From JACCVL01 sp038233135 (lineage in GTDB: Bacteria; Actinomycetota; Actinomycetes; Propionibacteriales; Nocardioidaceae): a stretch of DNA of 23,808 bases. The translations under genes and the position numbers were made by a program. Below, one piece after another: positions 14,269 through 21,660 of the stretch (within the stretch, counting starts at the first letter, position 1; each line of letters starts with the position of its first letter). The stretch lies in contig JBBSMN010000017.1 in the NCBI GenBank assembly GCA_038233135.1, positions 1 to 23,808 of the forward strand, written 5' to 3'. Below the pieces are notes generated by a model. The model was not told the origin of the DNA, did no database searches, and saw only the letters and a list, made by a program, of their open reading frames with translations.

Positions 14269-14505
14269 ATGAATCGAACACGGCTGAGCACCACCGTGGA
14301 CGGCCAACTCCTCGCCACCGCCAGAGCGAGGCGGGCCGGGACCACCGACGCTGCTCTCATCGACGAGGCGCTACTAGCCCTGCTGACTCGACACCGTTCC
14401 GCGGAGGTCGATCGCAGTTACGAGGCGTACGACGAGCACCCCATCGACGAGCCGGACGAGTGGGGCGACCTTGCGTCGTTTCGACGGCATGCAGCTGCAC
14501 CGTGA
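14269..14505 (+). CDS. MazE-type antitoxin (RHH)
   Basis: The 78-residue protein starts RTRLSTTVDGQLLATARARR, a strand followed by a helix as in ribbon-helix-helix repressors, then ALIDEALLALLTRHR as the second helix. The acidic C-terminal tail (YDEHPIDEPDEWGDLASF) is the usual flexible segment that wraps around MazF. It overlaps the toxin gene by GTGA at 14502-14505. It probably represses its own promoter as well as blocking the toxin. Both genes are undamaged. Confidence 0.88.
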   Translation: MNRTRLSTTVDGQLLATARARRAGTTDAALIDEALLALLTRHRSAEVDRSYEAYDEHPIDEPDEWGDLASFRRHAAAP

Positions 14506-14831
14506 GCGCACTGCCGTCGCGGGGTGAGGTCTGGTGGTGCGAGATCGCCGAGATCGGTCGGCGCCCGGTCGTCGTGCTGTCTCGTGAAGCCGCGATCCCG
14601 CGCCTCCGCCGCGCCCTGGTCGCGCCCTGCACCACAACCATCCGCGGCCTGGCGAGCGAGGTCGTTCTCGAGCCCGGCGCCGATCCGGTGCCCAAGCTGT
14701 CCGCTGTCAACCTGGACTCGATCGAGAGCGTGTCGGTCGTCGTGCTCGTCAACCGGCTGGGGCGATTGGCGGATGCGCGTATGCGGGAGGTCTGCACGGC
14801 CCTCGCAGTCTCGGTCGACTGTTCGGACTGA
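14502..14831 (+). CDS. MazF/PemK-family endoribonuclease toxin
   Basis: The 109-residue protein opens SRGEVWWCEIAEIGRRPVVVLSR, here split by eye into the GEVWW strand and the RPVVVLSR strand that hold the MazF active-site Arg. It continues with ALVAPCTTTIRGLASEVVL, where the Thr/Ser after the strand is the second catalytic position, and ends with a helix (MREVCTALAVSVDC). MazF toxins cut mRNA or tRNA at short motifs; the specificity cannot be read here. Start GTG 14502 overlaps the antitoxin stop. The pair lies between a WYL regulator and a truncated GNAT gene next to tRNA-Ser, so it is probably accessory DNA. Confidence 0.92.
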   Translation: MSALPSRGEVWWCEIAEIGRRPVVVLSREAAIPRLRRALVAPCTTTIRGLASEVVLEPGADPVPKLSAVNLDSIESVSVVVLVNRLGRLADARMREVCTALAVSVDCSD

Positions 14832-14895
14832 CACCGAGGGTCGCTGGTCAAAAGCGGTCACGGTGCCGCAGAAGCGCGGCCCAATCGTCACTGGC

Positions 14896-15234
14896 CTAGG
14901 TCACGCTCGTATCAAGCTTCCCGCCGAGGTCCGAAGGGTCGGCCTGGCCAACGGGGATGAAACTGGCCTTGGTCAGCACCTGCCGGGAAGCGGCATTGTC
15001 CCGGGCGGTGGCCGCCCGCAGTGTGCGCATCCCGTGCCGCGCCGCCGCCAGCCGGCACAGTTCCCGGACGGTCGCCGTCGCCACGCCACGGCCGGCGACG
15101 TGCTGCGCGACCCGGTAGCCGAGCTCCGCGGTGCCGTCGTCGGCGAAGAACAGGTTGAACCGGCCCAGCACCGAGCCATCCTCGGCGACGAGCACGTAGA
15201 AGGCGCCGATGCCGGCCTCTTGCTCAGCCAGCAA
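14896..15234 (-). pseudogene. GNAT acetyltransferase lacking its N-terminal part
   Basis: The visible part (GAFYVLVAEDGSVLGRFNLFF, here cited piecewise as FYVLVAEDGSVLGR, then AELGYRVAQHVAGRGVAT) covers the middle strands and the acetyl-CoA loop (R/Q-x-x-G-x-A/G in VAGRGVA) of a RimJ-like GNAT enzyme. ASRQVLTKASFIPVG is the late helix-strand pair. The first strand and two helices, roughly 45-60 residues, are missing. The frame closes at a TGA (plus 15274-15276) only 14 codons before the TTG at 15234, and tRNA-Ser begins 9 nt further. No ATG or GTG is available in frame. I infer that recombination at the tRNA 3' end removed the gene's beginning. Confidence 0.7.
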
Positions 15235-15284
15235 GGTGCTGTACGCGGAGGAGACCGAGCTCGTGGACGCACTTCAAACGGTGG

Positions 15285-15369
15285 CGGAGGATAGGGGATT
15301 CGAACCCCTGAGGGCTTGCACCCAACCCGCTTTCCAAGCGAGCGCCATAGGCCACTAGGCGAATCCTCC
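15285..15369 (-). tRNA. tRNA-Ser (anticodon GGA)
   Basis: Read on the minus strand: acceptor GGAGGAT with ATCCTCC and discriminator G, anticodon arm CTCGC-TTGGAAA-GCGGG giving GGA, a long variable arm, and T arm AGGGG-TTCGAAT-CCCCT. The length is 85 nt and CCA is not encoded. Its 3' end faces the truncated GNAT gene and mazEF. Confidence 0.97.
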
Positions 15370-15417
15370 GCCGCAGAGGGTAGCGGCCCGCCGCGGCCAG
15401 ACGCAGTCGTGCCCCCG

Positions 15418-15423
15418 TACGAT
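15418..15423 (+). promoter_or_regulatory. Putative -10 box (TACGAT) of the SRP RNA gene
   Basis: TACGAT ends 7 nt before the expected first base of the SRP RNA stem (about 15430). Confidence 0.5.
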
Positions 15424-15429
15424 GTCCGC

Positions 15430-15518
15430 AGCCCCTCGCGTGGCGGCAACCCGCCCAACTCCCCCAGGGCCGGAAGGCAGCAAGGGTAAGCAGGCCCTGC
15501 CGGGTACGCGAGGGGTCT
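15430..15518 (+). ncRNA. ffs: Signal recognition particle RNA (4.5S type)
   Basis: The conserved SRP domain IV is clear: GGGCCGGAAGGCAGCAAGGG (15477-15486 region onward), containing the GGAA loop and the GCAGC...GGTAAGCAG asymmetric side that binds Ffh. The outer ends pair as GCCCCTCGCG with CGCGAGGGGT, closing a single long hairpin of about 90 nt, the small bacterial SRP RNA. The RNA joins Ffh to target membrane proteins to the translocon. It lies directly before dnaX, a common actinobacterial arrangement. Exact ends are estimated from the terminal pairing. Confidence 0.9.
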
Positions 15519-15530
15519 TGGCATCCTCCG

Positions 15531-15550
15531 GGCTCCGGCTGTCCGGAGCC
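15531..15550 (+). terminator. Hairpin after the SRP RNA, likely terminator
   Basis: GGCTCCGG, loop CTGT, CCGGAGCC form a perfect 8-bp stem 12 nt after the SRP RNA. No T run follows, but the position between ffs and the dnaX promoter suits a terminator. Confidence 0.55.
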
Positions 15551-15555
15551 GCGAC

Positions 15556-15561
15556 TATGGT
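15556..15561 (+). promoter_or_regulatory. -10 box (TATGGT) of dnaX
   Basis: TATGGT is 6 nt before GTG 15568, with no ribosome-binding sequence, again predicting leaderless translation. Confidence 0.5.
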
Positions 15562-15567
15562 GCGGTC

Positions 15568-17502
15568 GTGGACGCCCCGCTCGCGCTGTACCGCCGCTAC
15601 CGGCCTGAGGCCTTCGCCGAGGTCCTCGGGCAGGACCACGTGACCGGCCCGCTGCGGCAGGCGCTGTCCGACAACCGCGTCCACCATGCATACCTGTTCT
15701 CGGGCCCCCGCGGCTGCGGCAAGACCACCAGCGCCCGCATCCTCGCGCGCACCCTCAACTGCGAGCAGTTCCCGGTCGCCGAGCCGTGCGGGGTGTGTCA
15801 GAGCTGCCGAGACCTCGCCCGCGACGGTGCCGGCAGCCTCGACGTCATCGAGATCGACGCGGCCAGCCACGGAGGCGTCGACGACACCCGCGAGCTGCGC
15901 GAGCGCGCCGCGTTCGCCCCCATGACCAGCCGTTTCAAGGTGTACGTGATCGACGAGGCGCACATGGTGTCCCCGCAGGGATTCAACGCCCTGCTGAAGG
16001 TCGTCGAGGAGCCGCCGCCGCACGTCAAGTTCATCTTCGCCACCACCGAGCCGGACAGGGTCATCGGAACGATCCGGTCCCGCACACATCACTACCCGTT
16101 CCGCCTGTTGCCGCCGCGGCTGCTCGCCGACTACCTGGCTCGGGTGTGCGAGTGGGAGAGCGTCGCGATCGAGCCCCAGGCGCTGCCGCTGGTGGTCCGC
16201 GCCGGCGCCGGGTCGGTCCGCGACTCACTCAGCGTGCTCGACCAGCTCATCGGCGGCTCGGGCACCGGCGGGGTGACCTACGAGCTGGCCACGGCGCTGC
16301 TCGGATACACGCCGGCGAGCCTCATCGACGCAGTGGTCGACGCTTTTGCCGCCGGTGACGGTGGGGGAGTGTTCTCCCTGGTCGACCAGGTCGTCGAGGG
16401 TGGTCGGGAGCCGCGCCGCTTCGTGGAGGACCTGCTGCAACGGTTCCGCGACCTGCTGGTGCTGTCGCACCTGCCGAGCGCCGGCGAGCGCCTGCTCGAC
16501 GTGACGGTCGACCAGGCCGAGCGGCTGGCCAGCCAGGCCGCCCGCTTCGGTGCTGCCGACCTGGTGCGGTCGGCCGAGGTCGTCGCCGCGACGCTCGCCG
16601 ACCTCAAGGGTCCGACTGCGCCGCGGCTGCTTCTCGAGATCATGTGCGCCCGCGTGCTCCTCCCCGCGGCCGACGATGACTCCCTCGGGGTGCAGGCCCG
16701 CCTCGACCGGCTCGAACGCCGGATGACGGTCGCGGCGCCGGCATCGGTCGGGGCTCCGGCATCGGTCGCGGCGCCGGCCGTCGAGTCGGCAACGGCTGCG
16801 GCCGCCCGTCCCGAGCCCGACCCAGTCCAGCAGCCGGTCCAGCAACCGGTGGAGCGGCCGACGGAGCCGGCGGCGGCACCTGAGCCGTCAGCCGAAGAGG
16901 CTTCACAGCCGGCAGCCCAGCCTGACCCGACCGCGCCCGACCGCTCGACCAGCTCGTCGAGCGGTGCAGCCGAGGTGGGCAACGAGCTGCATCAAGTACG
17001 TACCCTGTGGGGCGACGTGCTCGACGACCTCCGTGGCTCGCGGTACGTCTGGTCGCTGGTCGGCCAGAACGCTCAGGTGGTCGCGGCTGAGCCCGGGGTC
17101 GTGACGCTCGGGTTCAGCACGCCCGGGTTGCTGGCACAGTTCCAGGGCCGTGAGCAACCGGTCGCGGCGTCGCTCTCGAAGGTGTTGCTCGGCGACTGGC
17201 AGGTGCGGGCGATCGTCGACCCGGCCGCGCCGTCGCAGTCCTCACCCGGTCGAGCAGCCCCTGCCGCGCCGCGGAACCCGCCAGCCACCGAGCGGTCGGT
17301 GCGCGCACGTCCGGCCGACCCCCCGCCGGCACGTACGAGCGGTGACGGCCCGAGCGGTGACGGGTCGAGCGGTGACGGGCCTGATGCTGACGCCTCCCCC
17401 GATGACCCAGACGTCGATGTCGCGGCGGGCGCCGACACCCAGGAGCTGCTCACGCGCGAGCTGGGGGCGACGGTGATCGAGGAGATCGCCCACGATCGAT
17501 GA
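15568..17502 (+). CDS. dnaX: DNA polymerase III subunit gamma/tau
   Basis: DnaX is the ATPase of the clamp loader that places the beta clamp on DNA. The 644-residue protein starts with YRRYRPEAFAEVLGQDHV. It has Walker A GPRGCGKT (46-53), zinc cysteines at 65, 74, 77 and 80, Walker B VYVIDEAH and the sensor ATTEP near 150. The AAA+ lid and the oligomerisation domain run to about 370. A Pro/Ala/Glu-rich linker (about 385-470) leads to a tau-like C-terminal domain (about 470-550). A further low-complexity tail follows, including an SGDGP-type repeat. No A-rich slippery site for a separate gamma product is seen. It heads the dnaX-ybaB-recR cluster. Confidence 0.96.
   Translation: MDAPLALYRRYRPEAFAEVLGQDHVTGPLRQALSDNRVHHAYLFSGPRGCGKTTSARILARTLNCEQFPVAEPCGVCQSCRDLARDGAGSLDVIEIDAASHGGVDDTRELRERAAFAPMTSRFKVYVIDEAHMVSPQGFNALLKVVEEPPPHVKFIFATTEPDRVIGTIRSRTHHYPFRLLPPRLLADYLARVCEWESVAIEPQALPLVVRAGAGSVRDSLSVLDQLIGGSGTGGVTYELATALLGYTPASLIDAVVDAFAAGDGGGVFSLVDQVVEGGREPRRFVEDLLQRFRDLLVLSHLPSAGERLLDVTVDQAERLASQAARFGAADLVRSAEVVAATLADLKGPTAPRLLLEIMCARVLLPAADDDSLGVQARLDRLERRMTVAAPASVGAPASVAAPAVESATAAAARPEPDPVQQPVQQPVERPTEPAAAPEPSAEEASQPAAQPDPTAPDRSTSSSSGAAEVGNELHQVRTLWGDVLDDLRGSRYVWSLVGQNAQVVAAEPGVVTLGFSTPGLLAQFQGREQPVAASLSKVLLGDWQVRAIVDPAAPSQSSPGRAAPAAPRNPPATERSVRARPADPPPARTSGDGPSGDGSSGDGPDADASPDDPDVDVAAGADTQELLTRELGATVIEEIAHDR
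17338..17382 (+). repeat. Three tandem 15-nt repeats in dnaX
   Basis: Three near-identical units of the form AGCGGTGACGGGYCN encode SGDGP, SGDGS and SGDGP in the disordered tail. The number of units may vary between strains, since changes by 15 nt keep the frame. Confidence 0.85.
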
Positions 17503-17522
17503 CCCCTGTCGGTCCGTCCCCC

Positions 17523-17528
17523 TAGGCT
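17523..17528 (+). promoter_or_regulatory. Putative -10 box (TAGGCT) upstream of ybaB
   Basis: TAGGCT lies in the 107-nt gap after dnaX and would give a leader of about 75 nt to ybaB. The support is the hexamer alone. Confidence 0.3.
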
Positions 17529-17609
17529 CGTGGCTGTAGCCGGTCGTGGACGGACGTCCGCGGCAGCGCCCGACACCGGTCGGGTGCCCCAATAACCCAG
17601 GAGTGACCC

Positions 17610-18008
17610 GTGTTCCCCAGTGGCACCCCCGACATGTCCGCGCTGTTGGCGCAGGCCCAGCAGCTGCAAGCACAGCTGGTCGCCGCCCAGGAAACCCTGG
17701 CCGAGACACACGTGTCGGGTTCGGCGGCGAGCGGGCTGGTCACCGCCACCGTCACCGGCACCGGTGAGCTGGTGTCGGTGACGATCAAGCCCGAGGCGTG
17801 TGACCCCGACGACGCCGAGACCCTCGGCGACATGGTCGTCGCCGCCGTTCGGGACGCGACCGAGAGCGCCGAGCAGCTCGCCGCAGAGCGGCTGGGTCCG
17901 ATGGCGGGCGGCCTCGAGGGGCTGGGCGAGCTCGGCGACGCCCTCGGCGGCGGTGCCCCTCCCGAGCTGGACGAGGGCGGCCAGGCGCAGCGGCCACCCG
18001 GCTTCTGA
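17610..18008 (+). CDS. YbaB/EbfC nucleoid-associated protein
   Basis: The 132-residue protein begins with a helix (SALLAQAQQLQAQLVAAQETL), then strands with GLVTATVTGTGELVSVTIK, then a long helix (LGDMVVAAVRDATESAEQL). This is the YbaB fold, a dimeric DNA-binding tweezer associated with the nucleoid. The C-terminal Gly-rich part (GGLEGLGELGDALGGG) is usual for actinobacterial members. The start is GTG 17610 with AGGAG (17599-17603) 6 nt ahead. recR follows after 18 nt; the dnaX-ybaB-recR order is widely conserved and suggests a link to replication and repair. Confidence 0.95.
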   Translation: MFPSGTPDMSALLAQAQQLQAQLVAAQETLAETHVSGSAASGLVTATVTGTGELVSVTIKPEACDPDDAETLGDMVVAAVRDATESAEQLAAERLGPMAGGLEGLGELGDALGGGAPPELDEGGQAQRPPGF

Positions 18009-18026
18009 GTCGATCGGTCCATTGCG

Positions 18027-18626
18027 GTGTACGAAGGTGTCGTCCAAGACCTCATCGACGAGCTCGGCCAGCTGCCCGGGGTCGGCCCGAAGGGCGCGCA
18101 GCGCATCGCGTTCCACCTGCTCGACGCCGATCCCGTCGACGTCAAGCGGCTGGCTCACGTCCTGATCGAGGTCAAGGACAAAGTGCGGTTCTGCTCGGTG
18201 TGCGGCAACGTCGCCGAGGCCGAGCAGTGCCGGATCTGCCGCGACACCAGGCGCGACCCCGCCGTGTTGTGTGTTGTCGAGGAGTCCAAGGACGTCGTGG
18301 CCATCGAGCGGACCCGCGAGTTTCGCGGCCGCTACCACGTCCTCGGCGGGGCGATCTCACCGATCGACGGTGTCGGACCCGACCAGCTGCGGGTCCGCGA
18401 GCTGATGACCCGGCTGGCCGACGGGGCGGTCACCGAGGTCATCTTGGCCACCGATCCCAACCTCGAGGGAGAGGCCACTGCGACCTATCTCACCCGGATG
18501 CTGCGGCCGCTAGGGTTGCGCGTGACGCGGCTGGCAAGTGGACTGCCGGTCGGGGGCGATCTCGAGTATGCCGACGAGATCACGCTGGGTCGGGCATTTG
18601 AAGGGAGGCGCAATGTCGATGACTGA
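18027..18626 (+). CDS. recR: Recombination protein RecR
   Basis: RecR acts with RecO and RecF to load RecA at gaps in DNA. The 199-residue protein has the N-terminal helix-hairpin-helix (LGQLPGVGPKGAQRIAFHLL, residues 13-32), a C4 zinc motif with Cys 56, 59, 68 and 71, and a TOPRIM domain (about 80-175) with CVVEESKDV and ATDPNLEGEATATYL. The C-terminus has LASGLPVGGDLEYADEITLG, the usual RecR end. Start GTG 18027; no ribosome site is obvious, so it may depend on translation of ybaB. It overlaps the next gene by 14 nt. Confidence 0.97.
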   Translation: MYEGVVQDLIDELGQLPGVGPKGAQRIAFHLLDADPVDVKRLAHVLIEVKDKVRFCSVCGNVAEAEQCRICRDTRRDPAVLCVVEESKDVVAIERTREFRGRYHVLGGAISPIDGVGPDQLRVRELMTRLADGAVTEVILATDPNLEGEATATYLTRMLRPLGLRVTRLASGLPVGGDLEYADEITLGRAFEGRRNVDD

Positions 18627-19230
18627 CGATGCGACGAGCGCGGCCGAGGACCTCCCGAGCGACCTCGAGGACCTGGCGCAGGGCGTCGCAGACCAGGTGG
18701 CGAGCTTCCTGATCGCGGTGCGCGAGCTCGCCCACCGGGGCAACGCAGCCACCGCGGTGCCGCTGTTGCTGCTCGAGGTGAGCCAGCTGCTGCTCGCCGG
18801 CGCACGGCTTGGGGTGATGACCGATCTGGTCCCGAGCGAGCAGTACGAAGCGGAGACCGGTCCCGACCCCGACGTCGACCACATCCGTGAGGAGCTGGCG
18901 GAGCTGTTGGGCGCCGCCGACGAGTACGTCGAGGTGTTCGACCCGTACGCCGAAGCGCCCGATCTGGTGCCTAGCCGCATCTCCGACGACGTGACGGCGA
19001 TTGCCGAGCGACTGGTGCACGGGTTGGCGCATCATCGGGCCGGCCGCGCGGCCGAGGCGCTGTGGTGGTGGCAGTTCAGCTACGTCTCCTCGTGGGGTTC
19101 GGAGGCCAGCGCGGTGCTGCGTGCGCTGCAGTCGGTGGTTGCGCACGACCGGCTCGACGAGGACCGCAACGCCACCATCGAGATGGAGCGGATCGCGGTC
19201 GCCGACCAGCTGGAGACCGAGACCGGCTGA
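18613..19230 (+). CDS. DUF5063 family protein, 205 aa
   Basis: This mostly helical acidic protein is recognised by its position after recR in actinobacteria and by sequences such as FLIAVRELAHRGNAATAVPL, EEYVEVFDP-like AADEYVEVFDPY, and EALWWWQFSYVSSWGSEAS. The family is known as DUF5063 and has no established function. The ribosome site GGGAGG (18603-18608) precedes two possible starts, ATG 18613 and ATG 18619; the first is used here, the second has the better spacing. It overlaps the recR end and is probably co-expressed. No membrane segment or catalytic motif is visible. Confidence 0.85.
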   Translation: MSMTDDATSAAEDLPSDLEDLAQGVADQVASFLIAVRELAHRGNAATAVPLLLLEVSQLLLAGARLGVMTDLVPSEQYEAETGPDPDVDHIREELAELLGAADEYVEVFDPYAEAPDLVPSRISDDVTAIAERLVHGLAHHRAGRAAEALWWWQFSYVSSWGSEASAVLRALQSVVAHDRLDEDRNATIEMERIAVADQLETETG

Positions 19231-19259
19231 CGGCGGCGTCTCGCGGGCGGCAGGCTCGA

Positions 19260-19265
19260 TAGACT
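19260..19265 (+). promoter_or_regulatory. Putative -10 box (TAGACT) of the lysC-asd operon
   Basis: TAGACT lies 35 nt before the lysC GTG. It predicts a leader of about 30 nt that includes AAGGAGA (19291-19297). No riboswitch-like structure fits in so short a leader. Confidence 0.45.
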
Positions 19266-19300
19266 CCTCGCCGCGTACGGCACCGATTCGAAGGAGACTC

Positions 19301-20578
19301 GTGGGCATCGTCGTGCAGAAGTACGGGGGCTCCTCGGTCGCCGACGCGGCCGGCATCAAGCGGGTGGCCCAGCGCATCGCCACCACCCGCAAGGGCGGCG
19401 CCGACGTCGTTGTCGTGGTGTCCGCCATGGGCGACACCACTGACGAGCTCTACGACCTGGCGCGTGACGTGTCGCCGCTGCCGCCGGGCCGCGAGCTGGA
19501 CATGCTGCTCACCGCCGGGGAGCGCATCTCGATGGCCCTGCTGGCGATGGCGATCGGCAACCTCGGCCATCAGGCCCGGTCGTTCACCGGCTCGCAGGCC
19601 GGGGTGATCACCGACTCCTCGCACGGCAAGGCCAAGATCATCGACGTCACCCCCGGGCGCATCGAGCAGGCGCTCGCCGCGGGGGCCATCGCCATCGTCG
19701 CCGGCTTCCAGGGCGTCAGCCAGGTCAGCAAGGACATCACCACGCTAGGGCGCGGCGGGTCGGACACCACCGCGGTCGCCCTGGCCGCCGCGCTTGGCGC
19801 CGAGGTGTGCGAGATCTACAGCGACGTCGACGGTGTCTACACCGCCGACCCGCGCATCGTTCCCACCGCGCACCGGCTGGCGACCATCTCGACCGAGGAG
19901 ATGCTCGAGATGGCTGCCTGCGGGGCCAAGATCTTGCACCTGCGCTGCGTGGAGTATGCCCGGCAGCACCAGCTGCCCATCCACGTACGCTCAAGCTTCT
20001 CCAACCGGCCCGGCACATGGGTCACCGACCGACCAGAGCACATCCCAGGAGGGACCGTGGAGCAGGCCATCATCACCGGAGTGGCCCACGACCGCAGCGA
20101 GGCCAAGGTGACCCTCGTCGGGGTTCCCGACAAGGTCGGCGAGGCGGCGCGCATCTTCGACGCCCTGGCCTCGGCGCAGATCAACCTCGACATGATCGTG
20201 CAGAACGTCTCCGCAGCGGCGACCGGGCGCACCGACATCTCGTTCACCCTGCCGCGTTCGGACGGGCCGGTGGCCATGACCGCGCTGGCGAGCCTGCGCG
20301 ACGAGGTGGGCTACGAGCAGCTGCTGTTCGACGACCGCATCGGCAAGGTCTCGCTCGTCGGGGCAGGGATGCGCAGCCACCCCGGCGTGACGGCGCGCTT
20401 CTTCACCGCACTAGCGGCCGCAGGCGTCAACATCGAGATGATCTCCACCTCCGAGATCCGGATCTCCGTGGTCGTGGACCAGGAGCAGGTCGACGACGCG
20501 GTCGCCGCAGCGCACGCTGCCTTCGAGCTCGACTCCGACGAGGTCGAGGCGGTCGTCTACGGCGGGTCGGGCCGATGA
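19301..20578 (+). CDS. lysC: Aspartate kinase (alpha subunit; beta subunit encoded within)
   Basis: The enzyme phosphorylates aspartate, the first step to lysine, diaminopimelate, threonine and methionine. The start GTG 19301 follows AAGGAGA and gives VGIVVQKYGGSSVADAAGI, with the kinase signature KYGGSS. Further marks are LTAGERISMALLA, GFQGVSQVSKDITTLGRGGSD (cited in pieces: GFQGVS, TTLGRGGSDTT) and DVDGVYTADPR. Residues about 265-425 hold two ACT domains, which in this family bind the feedback inhibitors lysine and threonine. The 425-residue length matches actinobacterial alpha subunits. An internal start at 20057 would make the beta subunit. The stop overlaps asd by ATGA, so the two steps are coupled. 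Confidence 0.97.
   Translation: MGIVVQKYGGSSVADAAGIKRVAQRIATTRKGGADVVVVVSAMGDTTDELYDLARDVSPLPPGRELDMLLTAGERISMALLAMAIGNLGHQARSFTGSQAGVITDSSHGKAKIIDVTPGRIEQALAAGAIAIVAGFQGVSQVSKDITTLGRGGSDTTAVALAAALGAEVCEIYSDVDGVYTADPRIVPTAHRLATISTEEMLEMAACGAKILHLRCVEYARQHQLPIHVRSSFSNRPGTWVTDRPEHIPGGTVEQAIITGVAHDRSEAKVTLVGVPDKVGEAARIFDALASAQINLDMIVQNVSAAATGRTDISFTLPRSDGPVAMTALASLRDEVGYEQLLFDDRIGKVSLVGAGMRSHPGVTARFFTALAAAGVNIEMISTSEIRISVVVDQEQVDDAVAAAHAAFELDSDEVEAVVYGGSGR
20047..20059 (+). promoter_or_regulatory. Internal ribosome-binding site and GTG start for the LysC beta subunit
   Basis: Inside lysC, AGGAGGG (20047-20053) is followed by ACC and GTG 20057, in frame. Translation from here gives 173 residues starting (M)EQAIITGVAHDRSEAKVT, the two ACT domains. 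The Corynebacterium glutamicum beta subunit begins with a similar sequence and has about the same length. Confidence 0.8.
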
Positions 20579-21645
20579 GCCCCCGCCCAGAGGGGCTGCG
20601 GGTCGGCGTCGTCGGCGCCACCGGGCAGGTCGGCGCCGTCATGCGGCGGCTGCTGGACGAGCGGGCACTGCCGGTCGACCAGGTCCGCTACTTCGCCTCC
20701 GCGCGCTCCGCCGGCCGCTGGCTGCCGGGCATCGGCACCGGTGCCGCAGACGTCATCGTGGAGGATGCCGAGACCGCCGACCCCTCCGGGCTCGACGTCG
20801 CGCTGTTCTCCGCGGGGGCGGCCACCTCGCGGGTCCAGGCACCACGGTTCGCCGCCGCCGGAGCCGTGGTCATCGACAACTCGTCGGCGTTCCGGCAGGA
20901 CCCAGCCATCCCGCTGGTCGTCAGCGAGGTCAACCCCGGTGCCATCGACTCCGTTCTGGCGCCGGGTGCGGCACGCATCATCGCCAACCCCAACTGCACC
21001 ACGATGGCCGCGATGCCCGTCCTCAAGGTGCTGAACGACGAGGCCGGGCTGGTCCGGATGACCGCATCGACCTACCAGGCGGTGTCCGGCAGCGGGTTGG
21101 CCGGTGTCGACGAGCTCGACAAGCAGGTCCGCCAGGTCGTCGACCGGGCCGCCGAGCTGACCCACGACGGCTCCGCGGTGCCGTTCCCCAGCCCGCGGAT
21201 GTACGTCGCGCCGATCGCGTTCAACGTGTTGCCGATGGCCGGCTCGGTCGTCGACGACGGCAGCTTTGAGACCAACGAGGAGCAGAAGCTGCGCAACGAG
21301 TCGCGCAAGATCCTCGACCTGCCCGACCTGCGGGTGTCTGGTACGTGCGTACGCGTGCCGGTCTTCACCGGACACTCGCTGTCGCTGAACGTCGAGTTCG
21401 AGCGGGCGCTCACGGTGTCCAGGGCGTCGCAGCTGCTCGCGTCGGCGCCCGGGGTCGAGCTGGTCGAGGTGCCCACACCGCTGCAGGCGGCGGGCCGCGA
21501 CGCCAGCCTGGTCGGCCGCATCCGGCAGGACATGGCGGTCGACGGCGGCCGTGGGCTGGTCCTGTTCGTCAGCGGCGACAACCTGCGCAAGGGCGCCGCC
21601 TTGAACACGGTGCAGATCGCCGAGCTCATCGCCGCCCGCCTCTGA
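20575..21645 (+). CDS. asd: Aspartate-semialdehyde dehydrogenase
   Basis: The enzyme reduces aspartyl phosphate to aspartate semialdehyde with NADPH. The 356-residue protein has the nucleotide loop GATGQVG (14-20), the substrate-binding DNSSAFR (101-107), the catalytic Cys141 in NPNCTTM and the general base His267 in FTGHSLSLN. The end, DNLRKGAALNTVQIAELI, is diagnostic. The ATG at 20575 overlaps the lysC stop; an open frame continues far upstream inside lysC but is a shadow. A strong hairpin 16 nt after the stop probably ends the operon. Confidence 0.97.
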   Translation: MSPRPEGLRVGVVGATGQVGAVMRRLLDERALPVDQVRYFASARSAGRWLPGIGTGAADVIVEDAETADPSGLDVALFSAGAATSRVQAPRFAAAGAVVIDNSSAFRQDPAIPLVVSEVNPGAIDSVLAPGAARIIANPNCTTMAAMPVLKVLNDEAGLVRMTASTYQAVSGSGLAGVDELDKQVRQVVDRAAELTHDGSAVPFPSPRMYVAPIAFNVLPMAGSVVDDGSFETNEEQKLRNESRKILDLPDLRVSGTCVRVPVFTGHSLSLNVEFERALTVSRASQLLASAPGVELVEVPTPLQAAGRDASLVGRIRQDMAVDGGRGLVLFVSGDNLRKGAALNTVQIAELIAARL

Positions 21646-21660
21646 CCCGGCCTCCGACGC

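Noticed and set aside
17338..17382. CRISPR-like short repeats
   Set aside because: The units are contiguous 15-mers without spacers and code for a protein tail in dnaX.
15568..17502. Separate gamma product of dnaX by frameshifting
   Set aside because: No A-rich slippery site or following hairpin was found near the linker; only the full-length product is supported.
19807..20574. Long upstream extension of the asd frame
   Set aside because: It lies wholly inside lysC, is extremely Arg-rich, and the asd protein begins properly at 20575 in an ATGA overlap.
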